A stretch of DNA of 64,000 nt from Atrina japonica (lineage: Eukaryota > Mollusca > Bivalvia > Pterioida > Pinnidae): the NCBI GenBank assembly GCA_030159075.1, contig BROG01000032.1, forward strand, positions 571,001-635,000, in the 5' to 3' direction. The translations under genes were made by a program, and so were the position numbers. Shown one piece after another: positions 23,625 to 32,934 of the stretch (position 1 is the stretch's first letter; every line of letters begins with the position of its first letter). The notes under the pieces were generated by a model, which saw only the letters and a list, made by a program, of their open reading frames with translations, had not been told where the DNA came from and ran no database searches.

Positions 23625-24315
23625 AGATGTATCATGATGAGCTTCTTACTTACTGCTCCTGTCGATTGGGAAGGACGGCCAACTTCACACTTCACTCCCT
23701 TTATGACAAACTTGACGATTTCAACTTCTATATCACGAACTTCCTGTTCCTGAGTAGAATAATCAGTCTTCTCCTGCTTATGGCGTTTTCATTTCACAAC
23801 GTATATGTTATGCGAAGGTGTCTTTCTCTTATAAATATTTTATTCTGGGAGCCAAACGACTCGCCAATAAACTACTCACAAAAGGTAACGTTTTGAACCA
23901 TGAAATCACCATTAAGGAAGTTTTATGGTCGATATGAGGAACTTGTTAAACAATATGAATTCCACATTCAAGGATGTTAAATAGTGATCATACATATACA
24001 ATGACTACTTTTCGCCAATCAGATCTAAATCTAACTGATTAGCTTTTCATCGACACTGCCCAATGGCCTAAGGTGTCAAGCATAGCCCTTCACCGGCATT
24101 TGGTGACGTCTCCATATGAGTGATAAGTTCTTAAGTGGGATGTTAAACAACTGTATTTGCGATGGGTGTGGCATGTTAACAGGTGGACGGCGCCTCCTCC
24201 TGGACACCTAGTGCCATTCCCTTTGAGATTTGCCATCGCGTTAAAAGTGTTGTTATATCTAGTATGTCGTATTCTAATCGACTTTCGATTATCTATAGGT
24301 ACGTTTTCATTATAC
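23625..24315 (+). mobile_element. RT retroelement, subfamily B, fragment with a SINE inside
   Basis: It begins in the RT C-terminal region (CTGTCGATTGGGAAGGACGG, then YDKLDDFNFYITNFLFLS). Next come AAGTTTTATGGTCGATATGA and TACTTTTCGCCAATCA, a SINE fragment (about 24052-24150), and then the subfamily B 3' tail (TTTGCGATGGGTGTGGCATG to ATTATCTATAGGTACG). The continuity matches the copy at 43620-44670, so the SINE entered an existing copy. Confidence 0.75.
24052..24150 (+). mobile_element. SINE family 1, truncated copy
   Basis: Contains GGTGACGTCTCCATATGAGT, GATAAGTTCTTAAGTGGGA and TGTTAAACAAC, the inverted form of the conserved segments at 37912 and 55943. Only the segment far from the tRNA head remains. 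Confidence 0.75.
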
Positions 24316-24658
24316 TTCTCTTTGTTGTTTTTTTATAAATCAACATTTTTTAAAACATTGATTTTTAAATTAACTTTGATAAATCTCAAAACATCTAATA
24401 ATTCCGTTGTGTATTTGCTCATAATGTTTAAAACTTCACATTTCAGATGTTCAAATTCTGCAATTTAAACATAAAATTTAATTCTTAATGTCACAATTCC
24501 TATCCAAACATAATAAAAAATTATTTGTCTTACAAATCTTAACTGTAGTATAAAACAAAACAAAGGAAATCTATTACAAAACATAAGCAAGAACTTCAAA
24601 ACTTAAATGGTGTATAGTGAAAATTGTATTGAAATTGAATTGGAAATGACTAAGTCTT

Positions 24659-24670
24659 TATATATATATA

Positions 24671-24765
<95 letters not shown>
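24659..24765. repeat. (AT)n microsatellite
   Basis: About 100 bases of AT dinucleotide. Confidence 0.95.
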
Positions 24766-24766
<1 letters not shown>

Positions 24767-24945
24767 CATGTTTTATATGAAATATATAGAGACCAAATAA
24801 AAAGTCTCTGTATATATGTTTTATGTATGTATGACATTGTATGTATGTATGTTTGTGTTTGTGTGTGATATAATTCCGGGTTAGCATTATGATTAGTTGA
24901 AAACCATGCATGTACACGTCTAGCGTCTCTGTTTAAATTTGGTCA

Positions 24946-25091
24946 GGGCCTGACACCATAAAGCTTAATAATTACTTAAATCTAAAAATCTTACTCAAAT
25001 CTTACTAATCCTGAAATCTGATTGGCTGAGAAGGCCAATTTGAGAATATTCTCAGACTTAAGTAAATTCTCAAGTTTTATGGTGTCAGGCC
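24946..25091. mobile_element. Short MITE with terminal inverted repeats
   Basis: GGGCCTGACACCATAAAGCT at the left is mirrored by GTTTTATGGTGTCAGGCCC at the right, about 146 bp in total. The interior contains a CTGATTGGCTGAGAAGGCCA-type hairpin. It has no coding capacity. Confidence 0.85.
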
Positions 25092-25275
25092 CAGGTTATG
25101 AGCATCTGTATATCTTAATAATGTTTTCCTGTTATTAATAATTTCTGAATAATTTGTTTGTTTCTATTTAAGTAAAATTAATGTTCATGCATCTCGAGAA
25201 AAGCATTACTTGAACGTCAGTGTCTATATATAGTATTGCCAGTTTAAAAAATACATTAACCATACATTGGTTTGT

Positions 25276-25471
25276 AATGGGACTGATTCATGTACCACGT
25301 GATACCCGATAACGTTTGTGCAATGGTGATGCAACGTAACTCTACATAATCTTCCCGCTGAAATGATGTTAGCGCGGGGTATCGTCTTCTAGCGCCATTC
25401 CATCACTAATAGAAACAACAGTACCGCACATACGTTATCAGGTATCACGTGGTCCATGAACTTGTCCCATT
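25276..25471. mobile_element. 196-bp MITE whose TIR carries CACGTG
   Basis: The left arm (AATGGGAC, TTCATGTACCACGTGATAC, GATAACGT) is found inverted in the right arm (ACGTTATC, GTATCACGTGGTCCATGAA, GTCCCATT). Each arm contains a CACGTG E-box. It lies about 300 bp 3' of the Gly/Arg-rich gene stop. Confidence 0.85.
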
Positions 25472-25737
25472 CAGTAAGGGCTAAACATATTTTTTGTGTC
25501 GCATAAAATTACCGTGATTCCGATCCCAAATTTTTATATCAATTTCAAAAGACTCATTACTTTCACCTTTAGCAATGGGAATCTATTTCTGTTTTTTAAA
25601 AGTCTGTGAAAGTATGCGACTGAACCAATAAGATCCTTATTACCAGGTAAACTTTCATTAGGTATGAACCACTGTGAACACGAAAAACATCAAATAAATA
25701 AAAATGAAGGAAAGACATGCTGACTGATAGTTAACAT

Positions 25738-25743
25738 TTTATT
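25738..25743 (-). promoter_or_regulatory. Polyadenylation signal AATAAA
   Basis: AATAAA on the minus strand begins 23 bases after the TGA of the Gly/Arg-rich gene. This gives a short 3' UTR and supports the proposed last exon. Confidence 0.6.
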
Positions 25744-25766
25744 ATTTTGATTTGATTCCCATCTTC

Positions 25767-26306
25767 TCAGTATGTCTGAAAAAATAACAGCATATATTAA
25801 TAATGGAGATAAACAGTTACCAACTTGAACATTTCCGCCGTAAATTTTTATACATATAGGTCCTCTTTTATTTTGTAAAACCTTTGATAGTTTTATTCCT
25901 TTATTTTTGCAACGTTATATCTTATTGAATGCAAATGATAAAAACATACCTTTCCATGTCTTCCTCTGCCGCTTCTTCCACCTCTTCTTCCACCTCTTCT
26001 TCCAAAATCATAACCAATATCATCGTTATCATATGGACTATCATAATCGTATCCCGATCTACCTCTAAAGCCTACTACATTCCCAAAATTGGCGCCAAGT
26101 CCCAAATTACGTCCTCTTCCGTAACCAAATCCTCTTCCGAAACCGGGTCCTCCTTCTAAACCGGATCCAAACATGAAACCGGGTCCACCCCTGTGACCGA
26201 ATCCACCTCCACCGCCTAAAGCAAAACCACCTCTATTTCTCTTGCCGCCATATTCACCACACGCAACACATGCGATGAGAACAACGACACAAATGAACCG
26301 TAACAT
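25767..26306 (-). CDS. Secreted Gly/Arg-rich protein, shematrin-like, two coding exons
   Basis: The main exon is 26306-25950 (119 codons), with intron 25949-25776 (GTATGT...TTTTTTCAG) and last exon 25775-25767, which reads Thr-Tyr-stop. Predicted length is 121 residues. Residues 1-17 (MLRFICVVVLIACVACG) are a signal peptide. Residues 18-85 are glycine-rich with Phe, Tyr and Arg (GGGGGFGHRGGPGF, GRGFGYGRGR). Residues 86-100 hold a Tyr/Asp patch (YDYDSPYDNDD). Residues 101-121 are Gly/Arg-rich and end RHGKTY. Reading through the intron instead gives an unrelated tail (VCFYHLHS...), which argues for splicing. The MLRF start, intron phase and terminal K-x-Y plan match the shematrin-like gene at 58025-59278, so I infer a shell-matrix or other extracellular structural role. 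It could instead be another glycine-rich secretory or antimicrobial protein. The splice sites are inferred, not observed in RNA. Confidence 0.75.
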
Positions 26307-26384
26307 GATTTGCCTGTTGAAAGAAAAGCTATATCATTTATGCTGCACGATATAGATACAAAACAAGCACTGCACAAAATATAC

Positions 26385-26671
26385 AGTTTCCGCATTGCTG
26401 AAACTTGGCGGAGACCAAGCTGAAACCTAGGTTTACGCGTGGTTTTCCAAAAGTTTCCGCACGGATACTTCGGATTTCAATACAGTTTCCGCATGAGTAC
26501 ACCTATGCCGTCCACATATCCAGTCTTATTCTGCATGTGGAAAGCTGTGGAAATCTGGAGTTTCCACATTCCTGAAACTTGGTAGAAACCTTATAATGGT
26601 TTTCGATATACTACAAACATCAGCATCAGGGTTCAGCCAAGTTTCCTCCAAATTTACGTTTTGCGGAAACT
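26385..26671. mobile_element. TIR-bounded repeat element inside the intron
   Basis: AGTTTCCGCA (26385) and TGCGGAAACT (26662-26671) are inverted. Between them GTTTCCGCA, GCTGAAACTTGG and GTGGAAA motifs recur several times in both orientations. It is about 287 bp and non-coding. Confidence 0.6.
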
Positions 26672-27178
26672 AATGTTTTGTTCAGTTAAGATTATGAAAT
26701 GTGTTCCCTTTACGTACATTTCACACATTGGCTATGAGTTCTAATCAATTCTGCAAATATATTGAAATACCAACTGCTCTCTTCCTCACAGTTATTTGAA
26801 TTCTCAAATTATCAAAGCATGGTTTACCAGTTTAATTTCGAACAATGCATTATGAGAAATATGTTTAATTCATATTCAAGAGCTATTCGTTTTAAATTGA
26901 GAACGCCTACATCGAGTTTCTTGGGTAATGTATAAAATGCTATTTTTATAACATGATTCCGAACTTGAGAAAATTATTATGAATATACACCGGATCCTCG
27001 CCTAAAGATTACTTCACCAGCGATACCATTTCCATATTGAAGATCATAAATATTTCTGATGACATTTTCTTTAAAATCTCTTGATAAATATTAAAATAAG
27101 TCAAGACTCAGACTGATGATACCACTTATTTATCAGATTTATTAAGGCAAATCAGATTCTATAAACATGTTCTTATAC

Positions 27179-27366
27179 ATGCACATCAAAATCACATTAA
27201 TAAGTTAAACCTAGTTTTTCTCAGTCAATTCTTTTTTCCCCATTTAAACCTAGTTTTTCTCAGGTTAATGTGGGATACTGGGAAAAACTAGTTTTAACTG
27301 GAGAAAAACCGGGTTTAACAGAGGAAAAAAACAAGGTTTAACTCATTAATGTGCTTTTGGCGTGCC
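27179..27366. mobile_element. Palindromic MITE inside the intron
   Basis: Outer arms TGCACATCAAAATCACATTA and TAATGTGCTTTTGGCGTGCC are inverted copies. Inner arms TTAAACCTAGTTTTTCTC and GAGAAAAACCGGGTTTAA repeat the palindrome. It has no coding capacity. Confidence 0.8.
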
Positions 27367-27523
27367 ATGTATATCCCGTTGTTTGAGTGGAGGAATTCAA
27401 ATTTTCACAAAACTTTAATAAATAGTGAGATTGAATAGTTATAACATTATTTTACCAGGGGTTTCCATAAGTTGTTTTGAGTTTTTATTTGATCTTGGAG
27501 TTTAGAGTAAGAATGAGAATACC

Positions 27524-27945
27524 ATTTAGATTTACAATTAGTATACCATTACGACGTTTAGATTTACAATTAGTATACCGTTACGATGTTTATATTAATA
27601 TTCAGTAAACCGTTACGACGTTTAGATTTACAATTAGTATACCATTACGACGTATAGATTAATATTTAGTAAACCATTACGACGTTTAGATTTACAATTA
27701 GTATACCATTACGACGTATAGATTAATATTCAGTAAACCATTACGACATTTAGATTTACAATTAGTATACCATTACGACGTTTATATTAATATTCAGTAA
27801 ACCATTACGACGTTTAGATTTACAATTAGTATACCATTACGACGTATAGATTAATATTTAGTAAACCATTACAACATTTAGATTAACATTCAGTATACCA
27901 TTACGACGTTTAGATTAACAATTTATATGTCATAACGACATTTAG
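27524..27945 (+). repeat. Minisatellite, 32-bp units in an alternating pattern
   Basis: About 13 units. One type reads TTTAGATTTACAATTAGTAT plus ACCATTACGACG. The other reads TATAGATTAATATTTAGTAA plus ACCATTACGACG. They largely alternate, giving a 64-bp higher-order unit. It lies about 130 bases inside the inferred 5' UTR intron of the Gly/Arg-rich gene. Confidence 0.9.
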
Positions 27946-28073
27946 TGTCAGAACAGCAAAGTGCAACGTAGCAATACCTTAAAGTTACGAACTAAATATA
28001 CAAGAGAAATATACAACAGGGTATCTTTAAGAAATATAGAAATAAAGAAAATTATTAATCAAAGTAAACATAC

Positions 28074-28107
28074 CTGTGGAACACGGTTAAGGGTCAGAAT
28101 CAGCTTG
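28074..28107 (-). other. Non-coding first exon of the Gly/Arg-rich gene
   Basis: Inferred from the TATA box at 28131-28138 (start about 30 bases downstream, near 28107) and the donor CACAG|GTATGT. It has no ATG, so translation would begin in the next exon. Confidence 0.55.
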
Positions 28108-28130
28108 ACGAAATCTACAAACTCTACCGC

Positions 28131-28165
28131 TATTTATAATCATTAGCCTTTAGTGGAGGCACGTG
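28131..28165 (-). promoter_or_regulatory. Promoter: TATAAATA box with upstream CACGTG
   Basis: On the minus strand CACGTG (28165-28160) precedes TATAAATA (28138-28131) by 21 bases. The same pair occurs 27 bases apart in front of the shematrin-like gene at 60108-60148. Confidence 0.6.
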
Positions 28166-28550
28166 ATGGAAATTAATTAACCTGTCGAAGATGATTTATA
28201 ATGACAATCAATTAAATTAAATAAAAAGGTGCATATGTTAAAAGTGAAATGCACAGTAATATTTCCCGTAGACAGAAGTAATCTATAAATCATAAAATGA
28301 GTTATGAGGTTTGGTCACACGGTTGTAGTCGAGAAGTGATGTAAAATCACAGCGCAGATCAACATCTAAGGGTCCCCTGAACTTAGCATTACGTTGTATT
28401 TGTGGACACAATGTATTTCCTTGGTATTTAATCGACAAAAATAACGTCTAAACATGCCCATACTGTTAAAGTTATAAATAACCAGAAATTAGAAGTTGTG
28501 TCCATTCTATTTTCATTTGTGGCGAATTCTTTCGTAACTATGATATTGAA
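28150..28550. other. Sequence upstream of the Gly/Arg-rich gene promoter
   Basis: No second gene is recognisable. Apart from the E-box at 28160-28165 I see no further regulatory motif. Confidence 0.4.
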
Positions 28551-28554
28551 TAGG

Positions 28555-28797
28555 GTTTTACGCCACACTCAATAATTTTGCTGTTATGTAGCCTATATGG
28601 CAGCGACCAGTTTTGATAGGCGGGAGAGAAAACCTGGTCACAATGTACCCGGGAAGAGACCATTGACCTTCCGCATGTAAATTGGCAAACTTTCTCACAA
28701 AATCAGCTTAAGTTCTACCAGGGATCGAGCCAGTGCTGACAAAAATTGAAAAACGTCATGCGCGAGGCTCTAGCCACATGGTCACGGACCCCCACCC
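28555..28797 (-). mobile_element. SINE family 2, copy 1
   Basis: On the minus strand a tRNA-like head (GACCATGTGGCTAGAGCCTC, then CACTGGCTCGATCCCTGG as B box) is followed by GATTTTGTGAGAAAGTTTGC, TGCGGAAGGTCAATGGTCTC and TTCCCGGGTAC. The last ends at GAGTGTGGCGTAAAAC. The copy at 60945-61165 has the same order. Confidence 0.8.
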
Positions 28798-29054
28798 CAC
28801 GAATTATTAAAAAGGCGTTTGCTTTATTCATCATGCGAGAACTTTGCATTTTTCCTAGGTTCATAGGGGTCACCATAGGGACATATTTACCACTTATGAA
28901 AACCACCGAGAGGTGTTATTTGTTAAGGACCTTTACAGGACAAACCTGTCTCTCAACGTGTTATGCCGTCTATGTCACACCAAAATGACCCATAATTCTA
29001 TTGTGTTATACACGATTTCTGACGGAACAGTCAATGACTATTTATATAATTATA

Positions 29055-29125
29055 AACAAGTGCTATCAGTTTTTATACGGATTCGAACCTGGTATTCCGC
29101 ACTTGGAAGACGAACGTTCTACCTT
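29055..29125 (-). pseudogene. tRNA-like remnant, possibly tRNA-Gly(TCC)-derived
   Basis: The minus strand reads AAAGGTAGAACGTTCGTC, TTCCAAG and CCAGGTTCGAATCC, which resembles an anticodon loop and B box. The acceptor stem does not pair, so it is a pseudogene or a SINE head. Confidence 0.4.
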
Positions 29126-29577
29126 TACACAATATATTTGATTAATAAATCGGACAAACAGTATTTGGACGTTAGCAAGCGCTACTTGGCCATCGGTACA
29201 AGGACATAGACTGAAGATTTTTCTCCAAATGTTGAAAGACTTTCTAAATAACAAAATCTTTATTCTGTATAGTATCAATATGATCTATTTGTTTGTTGTT
29301 TTGTTGACAGTTATGCTGTCATTTGTAAGCATATCAAGCATTACTGTAAACACAGGGTATTTCGCATGTGGGTAATTTACACTAGAGACGCAATGAAAAG
29401 TTTTCGTGTAAATTACCCCCCTCCCTTGTACCAGTACCATTACTAGTGCTCGGCATTGTCTTTTAAAATAGGATTGAACACAGTAAGCTGCTGACATCGC
29501 GTAAAAAACCCACGCGTATAGTTTGCATAAGAAAATCGTGAACTTAACAACACGCGAAAATATCAACGTTTACTGAT

Positions 29578-29903
29578 GCATTGAACTGCTGTCAGTTGGC
29601 ATTCATGGGCTTATGAATGCCAAATGTACAAGGGCAAATTTCATTAGCGTTTCATGATGAATTTGCTTTGTCCAGTTCTCATTCATAAACCCATGAATAC
29701 AAACTGAAAGCAGTTCAATGCTTATATTTACTCATTTTTCTTTCTTTTTGTCCATTTTTTTAAAACTGGAATTCAAATGTCCATAAAGAATGCGCACTCG
29801 TTCTTGTACGCACAATTCCTGGAACAGCCGTTGGCAGTTATGAGATGATTGACATTTTTTGGTTAGGGTTATAAAGTGTCAGTGCCAATAGATGGTAAAT
29901 ACA
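29578..29903. mobile_element. Palindromic MITE, copy 2
   Basis: TTGAACTGCTGTCAGTTGGC, CATTCATGGGCTTATGAATG and the closing arm AAGCAGTTCAATGC match 9722-9947. The shared downstream part (GCTTATATTTACTCATT, then GTGCCAATAGATGGTAAATA) is interrupted here by about 90 extra bases. Confidence 0.8.
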
Positions 29904-30149
29904 GTAACTTATATAATTTTAAGTAATTGTTAGTTTCTGATGACAATGAAAACTACTAGTAAGCTAAGCTTTTAATTTTGCTATAGTAAGCAATTGGACA
30001 GTTAAGTTTTTTTTCGGAATATAATATTTATCTTCTTGATAACTACCTGTAATGTAAAAAGTATGACTATTAGTTGCTGATTATATTAATCAGATTAAAA
30101 ACTAACTGATGGAGTTTTCACCGAACCTGGCAGTTTCACCGAATTCGAG

Positions 30150-30345
30150 AGTTTCCATGTAATATTTGCGACGGATTGTAGAATACTAACAGGGGACTTT
30201 GACTACTTCCGGACACCTGGTCCCATCCCGTTTTTGGATTTGCAATTGTTCTTCATGTTGAGACCATTTGTATATTTAATTTGTCGTATTATAGTGGACT
30301 TGGAGTTTCGATTATCCAGTGGTACCTCTTCATTTTTATTTCATA
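30150..30345 (+). mobile_element. RT retroelement, subfamily B, isolated 3' tail
   Basis: TTTCCATG, ATTTGCGACGG, GGACACCTGGTCCCAT and GATTATCCAGTGGTACCTCT match the tail of the copy at 43620-44670. No RT sequence is attached. Confidence 0.75.
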
Positions 30346-30349
30346 CTAC

Positions 30350-30860
30350 ACATTAAGTATTATTCCGCCTACATAATAACATACATAATTTACATAATGG
30401 TAACTGTTACATGTAGGTGTCACACACTTCATTTAACATTAAATATTATCACACGATTATACAGAGGATATATCGATCACAAAGAATCGCTCAAAGTACT
30501 TCAGTTCATGTATCGTTTTTATATATTTGGTGCATGTATGTGCATTTTATCTCACTTTTATTCTCCAAACAAGGAAACTCATTGAAGCCTAATTGATATT
30601 CATACGTAAATCGAAAAATGAACTATCACGTGTTTGTAGAAATGCAATGCATTTAATCACGAAAAGGTGTTAGTCTTAGGAATATACAAAATCCTGTCAT
30701 AAGGAAATAAGAATTGCACAATTACCATAAATGACAAAAAGCAAATCTTGATTTCACATAGATTCTCTTTTGTCATTTAAACTTATGTAACTTCAGTTCA
30801 ATCAATAATGATTAATGTATTGTATTCATTTGTATGCATTTTTGTTATTTGGTTTTTTGT
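30350..30860. other. Unassigned stretch
   Basis: No motif seen in the 88-codon plus-strand frame at 30319-30585, which begins in the retroelement tail. Confidence 0.4.
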
Positions 30861-30867
30861 GAGATAT

Positions 30868-30909
30868 TATTATTATTATTACTATTATTATTATTATTAT
30901 TATTATTAT

Positions 30910-30997
<88 letters not shown>

Positions 30998-31037
30998 ACT
31001 ACTACTACTACTACTATCATTATTAATATTAATATTA

Positions 31038-31097
<60 letters not shown>

Positions 31098-31100
31098 TTA

Positions 31101-31132
<32 letters not shown>
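30868..31132. repeat. (TAT)n-(TAC)n-(TGC)n-(TAC)n-(TAT)n trinucleotide tract
   Basis: About 265 bases of perfect or near-perfect triplets. All six frames stay partly open and translate as Leu, Tyr, Ser, Asn or Val runs. These are not proteins. Confidence 0.97.
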
Positions 31133-31134
<2 letters not shown>

Positions 31135-31194
31135 ATTATTTTGTTTTATTCCTATTTGATTTTTGATTGATGAGAAATACTTTTTATCTATATA

Positions 31195-32655
31195 TAACTG
31201 AGCTGATAGATTACGTGACCAGTATGTACTGGTCCCAGCAGACAAAGCCTCAAATGATATAGTTTTTATTTCTAAGGCACAATGCTTTAATTGTTTATTA
31301 GGAGAAATAGGTTTACTACAAACTCTGGTCATTCTACATACACACGCAGTCCACTTTCAAAGGACAAGATCCTTCAAAATCACGTGTCCGTATTACCCTC
31401 ATCTGATGTACGTACAACCGACACTAATTTTGATCTACCAAATTTATATTGGATACTTTAACTTCACAAAACCCCATATACGTAGAGGTAAATAGCATAG
31501 CAGTATCCAGCAAATGTTCTACCAAGCCTTTATCTTTACACCGTACCAAGATACTGACAGCCGTTAAGGAGAAATTACAGCAATATTGTACTGTTCCTTA
31601 TAATTCCAGAACTGGAGTAAATAAGATGTGGATACTTAAAAATTCTAAACAACTTTTAGAAAATTTGAAGGCACACAACTTTTTTTTTAAAATTTACATT
31701 ATCAAAACATACGACTATTCTAGTCTTTACACAACAATTCTGTATGTAAAATTAGAAGAGAAACATTTAGCATCATCAACAACATATTTCACGAAAGGTG
31801 GTTCCCGAAAATCTAAATATCTAGTAATTAGTTATCATGATACTTATTTTGTCAAACACCACTTTGATTCTACCTATAATTACATTGAAGTTGATATAAA
31901 AAGATGCTGGAATTTCTAATAGACAATATATGAGAATAATGTTCGGAGACGTTGTCTTTCAACAACTGTGCCCCATTATTGGATGACCTATTCCCTTATT
32001 CATACGAAGACTACTTCATTCAGAAAAAAAAAGCAGTGTCATTTAATTTGACATTTAGATATATCGATATCTCAATTAATAATGGCAATTTGCATACATA
32101 TGTCAATGCGATATATATCAACAAACTAGAAATTAAAGCTCCAACAGAATCAAGCACACACACTTCATACCTAGACTTTACTATAGACACAGACGGGACA
32201 ATAACAACTAAATTTACGACAAACGCGACGATTTCGGCTTTCCATTCGTAAATTTTCCATATTTAAGTAGTAATATCCAGAAATCACCTGTATATGGCGT
32301 TTATGTTTCACAATTGACCTTATATGCCAGGGCGTATTCAACATGTGAATATTTCATATAAAGAGGTAAACTACTCACTGACAAATTATTGACACAGGGG
32401 TATCGAAAACCGCGTTTGATGTCAACGTTCTGCAAATTTTACGGTGGGTATAATAGTCTTGTTTGCGATTACTGTGTTTCACTAAGTGAAGTGTTGAGTT
32501 ACCTTTTGAGACGTATGTGCCAATTGTGTCGAGGATTCGTTCCTGGCGTATTTCAGTGACCAGTCAACGGGGGATACTTACTCCTCCATGGCACCTGATC
32601 CTACCTCTTAATTTCCAGAGGACCACGTTTGTCCAATATTTTTTCCAGATTTGGA
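31195..32655 (+). mobile_element. RT retroelement, subfamily A, nearly full RT but broken
   Basis: Blocks in order: RLRDQYVL-like start, DLPNLYWI and FTKPHI, KPLSLHRTKILTAVKEKLQQ, VNKMWILKNSKQLLENLKAH, YDYSSLYTTI, YFVKHHFDSTYNYIEVD, a damaged PMGTN region, FRYIDIS (YIDD altered to YIDI), DTDGTITTKF, YRKPRLMSTFCKFYG-type end and the subfamily A tail. Several frame breaks and stops are present, so it is dead. Confidence 0.85.
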
Positions 32656-32759
32656 AACTTTATTTTTAGAATACAACGTTAGCCTTTAGTACATTAAAGA
32701 GTTGTAAGTTGTAAGTTAAAATGAAGAACTCCATTTCCATTTGACAAATCGGATATACA

Positions 32760-32905
32760 AATGATCTCAACATAAAGAACAGTTACAACAGGATGGGACC
32801 AGGTGTCGGGAAGGAGTTAGCGTCCCCTGTTAGTATGCCACACCCGTCGCAAATGTTACATGGAAACCTACGAGTTTGGTGAAAGGGCTAATCTTGGAGA
32901 AAATG
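32760..32905 (-). mobile_element. RT retroelement, subfamily B, isolated 3' tail
   Basis: On the minus strand it reads TTTCCATGTAACATTTGCGA, CGGGTGTGGCATACTAACAG and ACACCTGGTCCCATCCTGTT. It lies between two plus-strand subfamily A copies. Confidence 0.75.
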
Positions 32906-32934
32906 TCATTAGTTAGATTTTGATTACGGATTAC

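Larger units (their letters stand above)
26314..28073 (-). other. 5' UTR intron of the Gly/Arg-rich gene
   Basis: Inferred donor CCACAG|GTATGT at 28074/28073 and acceptor TTTCAACAG|GCAAATC at 26314/26313, seven bases before the ATG. The 1760-bp intron holds a TIR element (26385-26671), a palindromic MITE (27179-27366) and a minisatellite (27524-27945). Confidence 0.6.

Noticed and set aside
25929..26159. Ser/Thr-rich 76-codon plus-strand frame
   Set aside because: Antisense shadow of the Gly/Arg-rich gene.
27524..27945. Possible CRISPR-like array because of regular 32-bp units
   Set aside because: There are no unique spacers; the units are contiguous and alternate between two related types, as in a minisatellite, and the genome is eukaryotic.
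29055..29125. Functional tRNA-Gly gene
   Set aside because: The acceptor stem does not pair and the D arm is poor, so it is listed only as a tRNA-like remnant.
30808..31166. Several 70-110-codon frames of poly-Tyr, poly-Leu, poly-Ser or poly-Asn
   Set aside because: Direct translation of the TAT/TAC triplet tract in different frames.
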